Counted from the first letter of the stretch, positions 34,699 to 49,690 are shown. The stretch is 64,000 nt of DNA from Papiliotrema nemorosa (GCA_032158125.1 JASKOT010000002.1:248001-312000); one strand, 5' to 3'. The notes: a model not told the origin generated them from the letters alone. Numbers and translations are program-made.

Positions 34699-37644
34699 AT
34701 GGCAAACAATCCTCACGTATCTCTCCTCAGCTCGTCGCTCTCGACTTCGCCTTTTGGTAAGTTCCCACGGCGAGTTCTTCCTTCTTGTCATCGTTATCTG
34801 ACATGATCCAGCCGTTCAGTCCAACCTTGAAAATCTAATCAACCGATCCCGTACCAACCCTCATCCGCGACGGTCTTCCGATGTTTCGGATCATCATGGA
34901 CCCCGGCTACAACCTCTGACACCTCATCAGCCTGCTCACGGATTGTCACACGACCAGGGAGAGGTGGAGCCGGCAGATGTTCCTTCTTCTCGCCGACAGA
35001 GCGCCTATGGACATACCTCGGAACACCCTCGTATCGGTACCATCCGAGAAGCATCCTACGACGACGGTGCAGCCATCTTGTTAGGGGACGATGGAGACGA
35101 CGAGAGGGATGGGGAGGATGAACGTTCGTCCCTGTTAGCTCCATCGAGACGAAAATCCCGTCGACAGTCTTATGGAGCTACATCCGAGCCCGTGGGACAG
35201 AGAGGAGATCGGGTGGATAGATCGGGAAGAAGGAGGAGAAGCGATGCGCAGAATGTACCCCGAGCAGGAACATCTCGATCGAGATCAGTAGCCCGGACTC
35301 CACCCAGAAAGGAGCCCGTATCGGGGTTTACTCCCGTCGAGTTGACTGCCGACGATATGATCGCCCCAGCTGAGGAAGGGGTGAGAGGAAGAGACACAGA
35401 TGAGAGGCCGCTATCGCCTGTATCGACCAAGTACTCCTTGGAGGGGTCCAGGCAGAGACGAGGAAGCATGGCGACGAGGTTCGGCGACGATTCATCAGGT
35501 GATGAAGGGGGAGATGTGGCTCGAGGTCTATTGGCTACAGGAGCTGGGGCCGTCTTTGGCGGAAGAGCAGGAATGGGAATGACGCCTGCGGGCACCGCCA
35601 ACGGGGCGGCTACAATGGAATTGGACCCAGCAGAAGAGCTCGATGCGGAGGATTTGGAGCTGCCCATCGCTGATGACGGGCGTGAAGGCAGGGAATGGAC
35701 AGAGGCCATACGCGTGAGTCTCATGTTCTAATCCTATAGCTGTTCGCTGACTATACCAGACTGAATCAGCCATCATCCTTCGAACCTCTCTACCCGTTTT
35801 CATCACCCAGCTCGCCGAGTGGTCGCTAGTCCTAGCATCGGTGGTCTCGATCGGTCATCTCGGGACGAAGGAGCTGGCTGCGTCCTCGTGAGTCAGCTAT
35901 CTGATCACAGGGGTATCAACAGCTCATCATAAGCTTGGCCTCGATGACGGCTTCCGTATCATCCTTCTCCATCCTGCAAGGCTTGGCAACATCATGTAAG
36001 TCATGTTCAGGGAGGCGAGCTGATATCACAGTGGACACACTTCTACCAGCAGCTTGGACTTCATCCGACCCCACTCGTGTCGGTCTCTGGACACAAAGAG
36101 CGTAAGCTGCCGCCAGTCCGAACTCAGATAAAATGGCTCACGATGCAGCGGTGTGGTCATTGCAGTATCCATGGTAGGGTCTCGCTCATTCACTTGAAGC
36201 AAGGCTGACGAAAAGATCCCAATGGTCGTTTTATGGTGGAATGCATATGGTGTCTTGATCGCCCTTGGACAAGGTACGTCCCGATCGCGCATGGGAAAAT
36301 TTGCTCACAGGTGTAGAACCTGATGTTGCTGCCCTCGCTGCGCTCTACCTCAGATATCTGTCGTTGGGTATCCCGGGATACGGTGGTAACGTTTTGATCA
36401 AAAAGTGAGCATGGTTGTATCCCAGACGAAGAGACCGTTCAGGCTGACGTGTAGATATTTACAGGCTCAAGGCCTGATGCATGTCCCGACATATGTTCTG
36501 TTCATTGTCTCACCGCTCAACCTCGTGTTCAACTATCTCTTGGTAGGTATCTTTATCTTCTCTGTGAAGCAAATCTGATTGCCAGATCTGGGGACCGGCT
36601 CCTATCAGAGTCGGTTTCGTGGGTGGGGCTATAGCTACCTCATTGTCTTACACTCTAACCGTAAGCTGCTCCTTCTGCCAACGAAATCGAGCTTAAAGTC
36701 CAGTTCGTTCTGTCTACATCTTGGGCATTGTTCTTTGGACCAAGAATCGCTTTCCACCCTCTTACATTCAGAACTACCTTTTCGAAACTCGGCACAGTCA
36801 CCTCTCTGGGTCTTGCCGGTACAATTATGGTCTGTTCAACCGTTTCATCTCCCCTTTAAAAACTAACTTGAAAGTTGTCGTCCGAATGGTGGGCATGGGA
36901 AGCTGCAGCCCTGGCAGCTTCTTTGCTTGGTCCTGTCAATCTCGCCGCGCAGTCAGTCTGCCTTTCCACCGCATCCACCTTCTATCAAGTTCCGGCTGCT
37001 CTCGGTATTGCCAGTGCTGTCCGATGCGGTAATCTGCTCGGAGCGGGACGGGGCTGGGAAGCCAAGTGGGCTAGTCGGGCAAGTCTCTTTGTCAGCGTCT
37101 TTTTCTCCGCCATCAATAGGTCAGTGGACAATCCACTGCATGGAGTCCAACTGATGTCAGTGCCATTTTGATCATTTTCCGAAAGAACTGGGGATACCTC
37201 TTCAATTCGGACCCTGAAGTCGTCGCGGTCGTCGCCAAAGTTTTACCCTACATCGCTTTGTTCCAGATTACAGATGGTATAACAGCCATGACCGGAGCTG
37301 TTCTTCGATCGCTCGGTCTACACACCACGGGAGCATTGATCAACCTCACTTCGTACTATGTCATAGGCCTTCCGTTCGGATTATGGCTCACTTTTACTCC
37401 TCGACTTCATCTAGGTCTGGTCGGTTTGTGGATCGGACTGAGTGTGGCATTGGGATACGGGAGTGCTGTATCTGCCGTTTTGGTATGGAGAGCCGATTGG
37501 ACGAGAGCGGTCGAGCGAGTCAGAGAGAGATTGGGTCTTGGCCATCGGGGTGAAGTCGGTGCGGATGGGAAATGGGAGGATGAAGAGGGTAGAGGCTTGT
37601 TGGACAATGAAGCAGAGGAAAGCGACGAAACGCCTAGAGCGTGA
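34699..37644 (+). CDS. MATE family efflux transporter with long disordered N-terminus
   Basis: Multidrug and toxin extrusion transporter related to yeast Erc1, exchanging cations for organic substrates at the plasma or vacuolar membrane. Exon 1 (34699 to about 34,756) encodes MANNPHVSLLSSSLSTSPF, and splicing adds a further 300 residues rich in Ser, Arg, Asp and Glu before the membrane domain. The MatE domain follows in two halves with about twelve hydrophobic segments. These include IILRTSLPVFITQLAEW, SIGHLGTKELAASSLASM, YLRYLSLGIPGYGGNVL, QAQGLMHVPTYVLF and QITDGITAMTGAVLRSLG. The C-terminal tail is charged and cytosolic. About ten introns. The N-terminus carries several RRxS-type phosphorylation-like sites. 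Confidence 0.9.
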
Positions 37645-38129
37645 GATGGCCATGTCATTCGATAAATGCCAAGGTGTCAATCATGGAGTGGACGTAAATG
37701 TGCCCAGTGTGACGAAATCTGTGATGAAGCACTAAATCTGCACCTCATACCAATGCATTTTGCATACAATGACTTGCTACGTGTCTGGCAAAAAGGAAGG
37801 AACGGCAATGTGAGAATTGTGGTGAGACGTTGCGCACGTTTTGTTTCTTTTCTCGAGCAGAACAAGCGTTTCAGCTCGCCGGTCACGCGTGTTCAAGGCC
37901 TACACGGGGTATCGGGGGTATGGAGAAAAGCTTTTGGGTCCAAGCAACGGGGTATTATCTCTGCAGATATCGGCAATTGTATGCGAAAAGGGCTATCTTC
38001 GTTATATAAAATTCCATGTCGACATTATTGAGGCGAGTCGGGAAAGAAGGAGGAGGTTGAAGGATCGAATTCGGAATGGGAGGTTTGTGTGATGAGGGGT
38101 CTCAACCTCGGTCAAGGTGTTGATCTTGC
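37645..38129. other. Convergent 3' flanks of the MATE gene and GPB1
   Basis: A 485-base interval between two stop codons. I see no conserved coding, RNA or repeat feature; open frames here lack any family resemblance. Confidence 0.5.
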
Positions 38130-39365
38130 TTACGACCAGACCTGAAGTATCAGTGCCCGCTCGCAAGTGGCTGCAGCCAGACTCACCTTGAGCAAGCTGT
38201 CCCAGCTACCGGTGCAAAGAGCAATACCGTCGCCCGATACGCCCATGCAGCTGATACGGTTATCGTGTCCAGATAATACTCCGATCCGTTCGCCCTTGAG
38301 GGTATCCCAAACGTTGCAGTTGTAGTCGTCGTATCCGGCAAACAAAACTCGGCCGGAAATGGAAAAGGCGACCGAGGTAATACCGCAAAGGATATTATTG
38401 TGTTGATACGTGTTGAGTTCTCGGTCTGCTCGAAGATCAAACAACTTGCAGGTGGCATCGTCTGACCCGGTTGCGAATGCCTCGCCGTTGGGGAAGAATC
38501 TGAGGTGAGCTGCGAACGCACCCCTTGTGACAAAGCTCACTGGACAGCATTGATATCAGACTCGTGACCGGTGAAGGTTTGAACGGCTTTGCCAGTTCGG
38601 ATATCCCAGATCTTTGCAGTGGCATCACAAGCTCCTGAAACAAAGAGGTTTTGGTTGGGTCCGAGCGACAAACTACCCGTGAGCTGCCTTACCGAAGCGT
38701 GCTCGGGAGCTCACCTCATCACATCACCAGTGTGATCGTTGAACTCTTGAATCCTGACGCCTTGTTCTATGTCCCACAGCATGCACGTCATATCTCCAGA
38801 CGAGGTGACAATTTGACGGTCGTTCAAGAATCGACAACACGACAGGTATCCTGAATGGGCTGAGAGCTCTCGAGCAATCTTGGCACTTCCACCACCTGGA
38901 GCACCCGGTTGCGCACCTCGCAAAGAGTAGATTGAACAGATATTGTCCAATCCACCACAAGCGACAAAGTTGCCCGAAGGGGCATACGCGCAAGTCATCA
39001 CCCAGGACGAACGTAGCGGGATGGCATGGACCTTGTTGGTGGTATATGCGTCCCAAACGATCAATTTACCATCTTGCGATGCGGATACGATATGTCGCTT
39101 GTCTGCAGCCCAGTGAAGAGCGTAAATTTTGGCCAAATGTCCCTTGAGCGTTCGACGGGGTTTCATCGTCATTCGTGGCAACGGTGGGATATCTTGCACC
39201 ATCGCGCGCACTGACCCATCAGCCAAAAGGGGGTGGATGGATGGCTATTGATCACTCACGACTGGTATCGGCCGTCTGCTCTTTAGCGATCTTTATCTTG
39301 TCTTTCAGACCGTCAGCTTCACGCCGAGCGGCCAAGATTTTCTCTTGTATTTCTGATGCAGACAT
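38130..39365 (-). CDS. GPB1: Heterotrimeric G protein beta subunit (Gpb1-like)
   Basis: G-beta subunit; in Cryptococcus Gpb1 transmits the pheromone signal for mating. The N-terminal coiled coil ([21 protein letters not shown]) pairs with G-gamma. Seven WD40 repeats follow: [100 protein letters not shown] and [11 protein letters not shown]. The last exon is only the codons VWS plus stop (38,130). I use the ATG at 39,365 because the family starts there. In-frame ATGs at 39,443 and 39,650 could extend it. About six introns. Confidence 0.93.
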
Positions 39366-41740
39366 GTCGGCGCCAAAGAAAGGTGAAGCTGAGCGAGGGG
39401 TGTGAGACGAGTATTCGTTGCTTTCGCGTTTCGGACTGTACATGGGAAGTCGGTAGAGCAGAAGAGATGTTGATTGAACGAGCGAGACGGTGAGGGGGTA
39501 TTGTGAAGGATGGTGCAGCGATGGGTTGAAGAAGAGACACGGGTGCAGGTGATATTGATGGGAAAGGACGGGCCGGGAAGAGGACGATTGATTGATTAGC
39601 AAGCACTTCTTTCGTGATGGATGGTAGGGACGGAAGAGACAGGTCAGCACTCACGGGTCGCTAGGTGGTCTTATGCAAATGGTATGGGCGTTGAGTGACG
39701 GGAGTGATCACAACGACCAAGGGGACGATGATTTGGGAGAAGGCTATGGGGGAAAAGGGTAAAAGAGGGTTTGTGATCTGAGCGTGGTCGACAAGGGTCC
39801 GATGGCGATGTGCAGCGACGATATCTCGGGCCCTGTCGGTGCGGAAGGAACGGTACGTTGGGGTGGTGTGGTTGGATTGAGATTGAAATGAGAGCGAAGG
39901 TAGAAGTAATGAGTGCGATAGCGTCGTCAAGAAACGGGAAGGTGGGTGGGATGATGAGGTGATGGCGAGGCCGAGGTGTCGTGTGGGTCAAAGAGATGTC
40001 AAGACCTGATCAGCGTCGTGTATCCATTGCAGACATGGCACAACTCACCTCTCTAGAAGCTCTATCTCACTCTAGATGCCCTGTCTTCTATGCCGAACTC
40101 TTAACAAAATGCCAATGCCGAGGACTGTTGATGCTTGCGGAATCAGGAGACAGCCGTCTCGATCGACAATGAGGATTCCGCGTGGTGACAAGCTTGAAAG
40201 GTACGCCGCGATCCAAGCGCTCGATCTGGTGGATTGTTGACGTGTGACCGGCTGTTTCTTGTATGGACTGCAGGAAGAGGTACGAAAGGGAGGCGGAATG
40301 TAGTGGGGTTCCTTTGTGGTCTGTCGTGCAACTGATCAATCAACTGGGTTCAATCGGTGAGAGCAGCGCCGATCCCAGGTGCAGCTAAAGATCTGTACTC
40401 ACTATGCTCCAAGTCTATATTGCAATCAAGATCCGATCAAAAGGCGACTTCGTTAACTCACAAGACGAAGTGTCTTGGAGTGCCAGTTGGATTGGAAAGA
40501 AATGTCGGTCAAAGCTGAAACACCTCGCGCCTCGAGGTTGGAACGATCGACTGGACTCTCCTAGCTGACTCGTCGATTTCGATTTTTGCTATATGCCTCT
40601 GACGAGCTACCCGAAATGGTAGAGATTTCGCTGATCAAGACCAGCAATGCAAGAGCTGGAGTCGATATTGAGAACCTAGGTGGAAAGGTGAAACGAGCGA
40701 AGATGAGAATAATGATCGAAACACCAAGTCGTGCACAACCTCTATTGTCAATACCCCGCCTCGACTGGAAGATGGATTGGCGAAAATCGATATAGCCCGT
40801 ATGTAGGGTTACAGCAAGATATGATGAATACTGGTAACCATGGCAAGCGAAATGTGCCCTTCTGTCTGGTATGGCCTGGTGAGACCTCCGAAAGGGGTAG
40901 GAGGTGGATTGAGAGATCGACTCACCTCGCTTGATGCCTTGCTGAGCGGGGTAGTGGATACGTCGGTGGGACGATGAAACGAGGAAAGAAGGGGTGCAAA
41001 CGATGGCGCAGATGAGGGACGGGTTGGTGGGATAAGGCCAGAGAGCGAACAACAAGGAGGGCGATATTTGGGTATGTTATGTCCCTATGCTAATTGCTCG
41101 GAGAAAAGGACAAGGGCAAGGTCCCAAGGCGTGACCCAAGCACAAGCTCCAGGCAATACTCCCAAGCCCGAAGCACCGCTGTAGCTGAGAGACGGCAGAG
41201 AGATGACCAGTCTACCCAGAAGAACAATAAGAATCTCGCACTCGGATGTTCCTGAGTTATCTCATATCGCGATCTGCCGCTTACGGCAAGGTCTGCCCCT
41301 CTCTCCACAGGCCTCTCGTACCAACATCTCCTCCGCATGGTATGGAGCATGCGCTGCAGGTGCTGCCTCTGCAAGCACGTTCAGACAGTGGCAGCTTGCA
41401 TGACGCCACATAGCCATGTTGAAACACGATGATCCCTTTGAGTAGCGTCTAAAACAGATGCAAAGTGGCCCTCGGGTCCCATTCTTGCCATGCTCACGCG
41501 TGGAAATGAATCTGATGAGAAACGGCGGCACGTCACCCTTCGAGAGCTGCTCAACGACTGAACGTCGGCGCGTAGCACCGCATGCTGCGGACTAAGGGTT
41601 TCGGAGTACACGGTCTCAAAATCGGTGGGTAGAGTCCCGACATAAGATGCATCGCACATCGTGCGCACATATTTCAAAGGCTTAAAGCCTAAAGGCTCGT
41701 GTGATGTCAGAAGTTAACCGTCCTCCTCTCCTCGAGACGC
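39366..41740. promoter_or_regulatory. Unusually long (2.4 kb) region upstream of GPB1
   Basis: No recognisable gene lies between GPB1 and the LYS12 stop at 41,741. On the minus strand the region is rich in C and T (about 39,500-40,000 and 40,950-41,060). It includes splice-like junctions such as a donor GTGAGTGCTGACC just after ACCTAGCGACCC near 39,655 and GTGAGTCGATC near 40,920. This suggests a long, possibly spliced 5' leader for GPB1. Open frames here translate into low-complexity Pro/Thr/Ser/Arg sequence. A non-coding transcript is an alternative. Confidence 0.4.
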
Positions 41741-43198
<1,458 letters not shown>

Positions 43199-43863
43199 GA
43201 TGATTGTAGAGTTTTCTCAGATGAGGTAAGAGCTGATAATCTAAGGCCAAGTGTCGCCTATCGTCAAGTCAATGATGTCTTCAACAGGTGTGATTCCCAA
43301 AAATCCCAAAACGCGAGCTTGAGCTTTCGGTCTTTTTCGGATGACATTTCGGGCGTCAACTTCCGACCTCACCAACGATAGTGGTTCTGCAGGACGAATG
43401 TGCATCTCGATGCATGGCACTTAGTACTGGGAGGGAGGGGGGGCTATTCGTTTGTATCTGGCACTTGGATGACTTGCGTGCATACTCTCGCTGTGCCCAT
43501 GAGGATTGCGATCGATATGGTGCACGACTTGGCCCCGGTGGCAGCTGGCCATTTCTCTTTGATCCGTCCCTGTCCTGATGCTTTTTGACGACCCTAAGCA
43601 TCTGGTTCTGCGGGCGATGACATTGGGCCCATACTTGAGATACCCCCGGGTCGTCCCCATCCCACTCACCATATTGTCCCGTCTGGTATCATTTAGTCAC
43701 GGTTGTTATGTTTAACCGATCATCCGAATGATCCCTTTCGGTCCGACCAGCGAGGTATCTGGAAAAAAGATGTCAGACGTTCTGCAGCTTGCTCGACGCT
43801 ACTTTCATTGCATACACGTACACAAGGAGCTTCAGTCCAGTCTCGTCCTTGAAGACATCCAAA
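43199..43863. promoter_or_regulatory. LYS12/HAD phosphatase divergent promoter
   Basis: A 665-base region between divergent start codons. No RNA gene, repeat or clear operator is recognised, and the open frames in it resemble no family. Confidence 0.5.
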
Positions 43864-44801
43864 ATGACCATTCCTAGCCCCATCTCCCATGTCACCACCT
43901 CGGGAATGCTGTTTGACATGGACGGCACGTTGTTGGGTTAGCCTATTCTATACTCTGGTGCGATTCGCGCTGACGTGCAGATTCCACGCCAGCTGTCCTG
44001 GCCACTTGGGATTTCTACGCCAGAGAGTACAATCTCGACTTGAAAGAGGTGCTGAAAAGTGCGAATCGCCTCAGGTAACCATTTGTGAGCTGAGATTCAG
44101 CATCCCATGGCGTTAGAACGATAGACAACATGAGAAATTGGTGTGGTATCACAGACCAGAAGCTGTTAGAGGAAGCTACAGAACGATTCGAGAGTATGAT
44201 TGTCTCCGAGGCGCAACGTCTGCAAAGCGAGGGCAAGAGGGGGCTGCAAATTCTCCCAGGAGTTAAAGATATGCTCGCCGTTGTAAGCTCAACGAATCGC
44301 TTATCTGCGGAGCACTAACGTTGTAGTTGAGGGCATCCCCCAAACCCGTTTGGGCCATTGTCACCTCTGCTACCTCGACGTACGCCGGCGCCGCTCTCCC
44401 CACCGCAGGAATCACACCGCCAGAGGCGGTCGTTACTGCCGGAGACGTGGTCAAGGGAAAACCCTACCCTGACCCATACTTGGTCGGAGCTAAGAAGTTG
44501 GGTGTCGAAGCGACCGATTGTGAGTTGGCGGTATGCTTGTAGACTTGCTGATGGCTCAGGTATCGTCATTGAAGATGCTCCATCGGGTATACGGTCGGGA
44601 CTGGCTGCCGGGTCAAAGGTGTTGGCCGTCTGTACAAGCCATACGAGGCAAGAAGTCGAGGGCATCGGGGCTACATGGATCGTCACGGACTTGTCAAAGT
44701 GAGCTTTTTCGCGCTCATTTGGAAAAGTGTTGCTGATGTCAAGGGTCAAGACGAGTGTCCAGGACGGTGTTGTCCACCTAGAGATTGACGAGACGCCGTA
44801 A
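43864..44801 (+). CDS. HAD-superfamily phosphatase (Gpp/Dog type)
   Basis: Haloacid dehalogenase-like hydrolase of the group containing yeast glycerol-3-phosphatases and 2-deoxyglucose-6-phosphatases. Motif I is FDMDGTLLDST, with an intron between LL and DST. Motif II is AIVTSATSTYAG, motif III includes KGKPYPDPYLVGAKKLG, and motif IV is VIEDAPSGIRSG. About 240 residues. Introns are short, near 43,940, 44,070, 44,283, 44,530 and 44,700. The TAA is at 44,799-44,801. The substrate cannot be decided; glycerol-3-phosphate or a sugar phosphate are the likely options. Confidence 0.88.
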
Positions 44802-44907
44802 AGCTCTGCATAATGTTACATGGAGAGGATGCATGTATACCCGACGTATGGTGAATCTACAACATAAGATAAAAAGCCTTTTCAACAGCCATGTCGCATT
44901 GGGGCCA

Positions 44908-45886
44908 CTATGAGCCCATGCTACCCAGGACCTTGAACGCTAATGCTCGCAGAATCTGCGCTCAGCCACGTATCTGACAGGTTCGCTAAAACGACTCACC
45001 TCTGCTTTCTTGCTTGATTCCATACCAGAGAACACTTGCGCGACACTCTTGCCCTTGGCATCCCTGACTGCTCCCAGCCTGTTACCGGCAAAGCCCCCAG
45101 CTACCGCACCAGGTATGTTGGCAACGATATAGCCTAACGTCGCACCGCTAGCTCCACCTAGATATGACCACCAAGGGCGAACATGCGCTACCTCCGGTGC
45201 CAACCTGATCGTGAGTATAGCTCTGGAGATGGTGATCATCACTCACATCTCCTCAAACACGTCACCAAAGACTCCATTTGCGTCTGGTCGAGCTCGACCT
45301 TGCTTTTCCGAAGTTCCAAACGTTCCGGCAGATTGAGAGGGACCTGTCCCAGAAGCGCCCGCGGTTCCAGTAGCATTCTGGAAGAACTGAGCGAAATTCT
45401 CGAAGAACGACCCTGAGGCTTGTTCCTGCTCGAATTCGCTGGCCGTCTCGTCGGTGAAGGCGGAGGAGGGTCGGGATCGGAAGAGAGAATCGTACTCTGC
45501 TCTTCGACCCGGATCAGAGAGGACGTAATACGCATCTGCTACTGCTTGCTATTGAGTCAGCCGTCGTCATGTAGGATGGTGGATGACGAACAAAGCGCTC
45601 AGTGGCACGCCGACGATCTTGAGGAGTAGCGTCTCCCGGAAGTCTATCCGGATGGGTCTTCAGCGACTCCTTCTTGTAGGCCGTTCGTATCTGGTCACTG
45701 ATAGGTCAGTCTGGCCCGGCGGTGGTATCTCTATGGTACATACGCGGTCGCAGAGGGCGAAACATTCTGCCATAAGTAACGAGACCAGGTGGAACATGAT
45801 CTAAACCTACAAGGATGTTGTAATACTAAACGTCAGCGCAAAAGCGGCAAAGTACTGTACCGACGCACTTGGGGCAAGCTTGCCAT
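44908..45886 (-). CDS. J-domain co-chaperone with C-terminal glycine-zipper segment
   Basis: DnaJ-type partner of Hsp70. The gene starts MASLPQ then YYNILNVSPSATADQIRTAY, and the J domain continues KKESLKTHPDRLPGD with the HPD motif intact, then FQAVADAYYVLSDPGRRAEYD. A Ser/Gly/Phe-rich linker follows (SFFENFAQFFQNATG). Near the C-terminus is a Gly-rich hydrophobic stretch, WWSYLGGASGATLGYIVANI then PGAVAGGFAGNRLGAVRDA, a glycine-zipper pattern that could insert in or lie on a membrane. It ends LRALAFKVLGSMGS. Seven exons, several very short. The last acceptor was chosen to give this ending, since the nearer AG gives no sensible tail. About 235 residues. Confidence 0.85.
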
Positions 45887-46111
45887 CGTAGTCAGACGAC
45901 GCAGACAAAATCTGTCAAATGCAAAGATGAGGGTCGATAGACGGGTTAGGAGGTAAATTTCAGCGTTGCAATTGTCGTGTCAGAGACCAGCAGTTCAATG
46001 AAGGATGACGTCGAAAGACACGACACAAATAATGGATCACGTGACTACAGGAAGTTGCAAGTCCATCTTGCAACCATTCGGCACCCTTTTGAAACGTCTC
46101 GACGATACAGC
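45887..46111. promoter_or_regulatory. J-protein/SMN divergent promoter with TCACGTGA E-box
   Basis: This 225-base region separates two divergent genes and contains TCACGTGA at 46,037-46,044. If SMN begins at its upstream in-frame ATG (45,998), the motif would lie in coding sequence instead. Confidence 0.45.
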
Positions 46112-47201
46112 ATGTCGATAGCTGCTCGACCGATGCAAGACGGAGGGTCAGATATGGTCGAAACAGATATCGAATCTTCCAACTCGGCATCAGCGCGTAA
46201 TGGGGAGCAGATCACGCTCAGTTTTGACAATTCATCGGGGGGCGCATGGGACGATCGAGAGCTTGTGAATGCTTACGATGCGGCCATGGATGAGTTCCAC
46301 GTGAGCTTGCATTGACTCTCGTTTTGACTAAGCTTATCATAGCTGCATCATCCGGGTCCAGGTAGCTGGTTGGACAAGGCTGTCGCAGCTTCTAGGCTGG
46401 GACAACCACTGCCTGGCGCCCAGTCCACCTCGACATCGTCAGTTTCTAATCTGTCGGAAAATTGCGAGACTGACTGGCAGATGGTATACCGCGACTTCCA
46501 GTACTGCTCCTGTGGCTACTACCGCCGCTCAGGCTCCCATTCCGACTCCAACGGCGCAGCCCGCGAAACGGAGAAAGAAGAACAACGGCAACAAGAATGC
46601 GGTAGCTGGACCCTCCACCGTCAACCCTTATGCTTCTGCGACGAACTCTCATCAGCAGACGAATGGAGCACGGCGGAAATCTCCAGCTTACGCTCCTCCT
46701 TCACCTGGAGCCGAAGAGCCAGAAGCCTACGACGAGATTGAGGAATGGTACGATGAGTCGTACGCCCTTACCGCCAACCTCGATGCGGAAGATCATGTCG
46801 CTCAGCATATGCCAGCTCAACGTGCTATCGAGCCCAATGGTCAAGAAACACAATATGGTGGACCGGGTGCATGTGGAGGTGGAGGTGGTCAGGTGGCGCC
46901 GGCATTCGGGATACAACCGACGCAAGGAATCAGCGCGATGGAGGCCATGGGATACGCTATGACAGCACAATATTGGGCTGGGTACTGGATGGGAGTTGCG
47001 CAAGCAAAAACCACGCCTACCCCTCAACCTCAAGCAATTCCCATTCCTGCAGCTGAGGAGCATTATCGGTCGACGAATGCCATGGGCGAATCTGCGTTTG
47101 CGCAAGAGAAGCAAGATGAAGATACGGGAAACGAACCGAGCAACATATTCATAACGAGAAAACAGTTTCACAAGCCATCCATCAATGGTCTCAGGCGGTG
47201 A
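46112..47201 (+). CDS. SMN1: SMN (survival motor neuron) homologue, spliceosomal snRNP assembly
   Basis: SMN loads Sm proteins on U snRNAs. The N-terminal helix AWDDRELVNAYDAAMDEFH and LHHPGPGSWLDKAVA match the Gemin2-binding region. The C-terminal oligomerisation YG box is clear as AQYWAGYWMGVAQAK, with YxxxY and GxxxG spacing. Between them lies about 170 residues of Pro/Ala/Gly-rich and charged sequence, including PAKRRKKNNG. I see no Tudor domain, as in fission yeast Smn1. Three exons; introns near 46,302 and 46,438. The ATG at 46,112 (MSIAARPM) is used; an in-frame ATG at 45,998 is possible. About 310 residues. Confidence 0.85.
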
Positions 47202-47246
47202 CATAGTCTGGCTTGTGGTTGAAGGGGCCCTGAGATGCATGACCTT

Positions 47247-48356
<1,110 letters not shown>

Positions 48357-48578
48357 GATGCTCAAAGGGGCGAGAGATGGGTTGTACGGTTCAATTACAG
48401 GTAGGGGCGCGTGGCGGACCTCGCCGCCCCAGTCACTTATTCAGCACCGCTGAAGACAGCTACAGTATGCTGTCGAGTATCAAGTCTCGCCATGATCTGA
48501 TGGGTATACATGCAGAGGTCATACAGTCGTAAGTTACATACAAGATCGAAAAAACCGGCTAGAATCCTTGTTACGCAT

Positions 48579-49690
48579 TTAAACAAGTAGGACAGAGTTG
48601 ATACACCCGTCATTTTCCGGGTTGTTTGTGATTTGAGCATACTCTGATATGGTCAGCTTAGACTCCAACGACTGGAAGACAATGAAAGCTGGAACGTACT
48701 GGACCAGACGACTTTGCCTCCAGTGGTGACCATACCCAACTCGGACACGTTGACTTCCAGAATCGTACCCTTGGTCAAGACTCCTAATGATGTATACAGA
48801 GGTGATTGTGGGTTCTTCTTGACACCGAGAATGGGGAGCTGGAAAGTCGTCTTGAGTTCGGCTAGAGCGTCAGCAAATAATCGAGGTCAATCTTGGTAGG
48901 ACGCACGGTGAGTAACGTTCGCCTTGGTCATACGCAATCCAGTCGGTCGGATGAATCGCTGGGAACGTCAGCTTGAAAGAAAACGAAAGCGATCGGCTGA
49001 CCTCGAGCTTGACAGGCTTTCGAGTGAAGCCCTCTCCAACGAAGGTAGCCTTGTTGACCATACGTTTCCAGCTCTTCCCCTTGTGTTTACCCGTCTTGAT
49101 GACCTTGAACATTTCCTCCTCTGCAATACCTCGAACCTTGGGCAGAGGTACGGCGTATTTGGCCGCTCGGTCCTTTCTTCTGTCCTTGATTGCCGAGCTG
49201 AGAGCTTTGGCATCCTGCGCATGAGAGCAGGTCTTGTGGGGGATGGAGCACGTACCTTTTGACCCTCACGATCAAGCAAATAGGCTGGCAGAGCACCCTC
49301 TTTGACCGCTCCGTCGTCCTTTTGCTTGACATTCCTCTCGTCGTGCGCTTTCAAAGTCTTCTTCATTTGAATCTTCTCCGAGTGTCGTTTAGCATGGTGC
49401 AGCTTGGCCTTGTGACCAAACATCTTTTGCGTCTCCTGCGAAGCTCGGTGGACCTCTCGAGCGGCTCTCTTTCGACTGCACATTAGACATCAATCGACGA
49501 CGACATATGGGCTTTGACTAACGTTCGCTCCTCGTGATCGAATCGTCGACCATGTCGTCGACGATGCTCGTCCATGTAGTCATTCTAATCGTGAGTGAGG
49601 ACTCGCCAGTGGGAGTCAACGCTATGACCTACTTGAGGCTATGGGGCGTCAGCATATTTTTAATTCTACAATTCTGTATCTGCTTACCAT
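48579..49690 (-). CDS. NSA2: Nsa2, 60S ribosome biogenesis factor
   Basis: Nsa2 is a pre-60S factor needed for processing of 27S rRNA, related to eS8. The initiator ATG stands alone in its own exon (49,690-49,688). Splicing gives [20 protein letters not shown], then [20 protein letters not shown]. Core motifs are [86 protein letters not shown] and [18 protein letters not shown]. It ends [12 protein letters not shown] at the TAA at 48,579. About 260 residues in seven or eight exons. It is divergent from PXR1. Confidence 0.94.

Noticed and set aside
40561..41055. 164-codon minus-strand open frame upstream of GPB1
   Set aside because: Low-complexity Ser/Ile/Arg content, splice-like sites inside it and no family resemblance; more likely leader or non-coding sequence.
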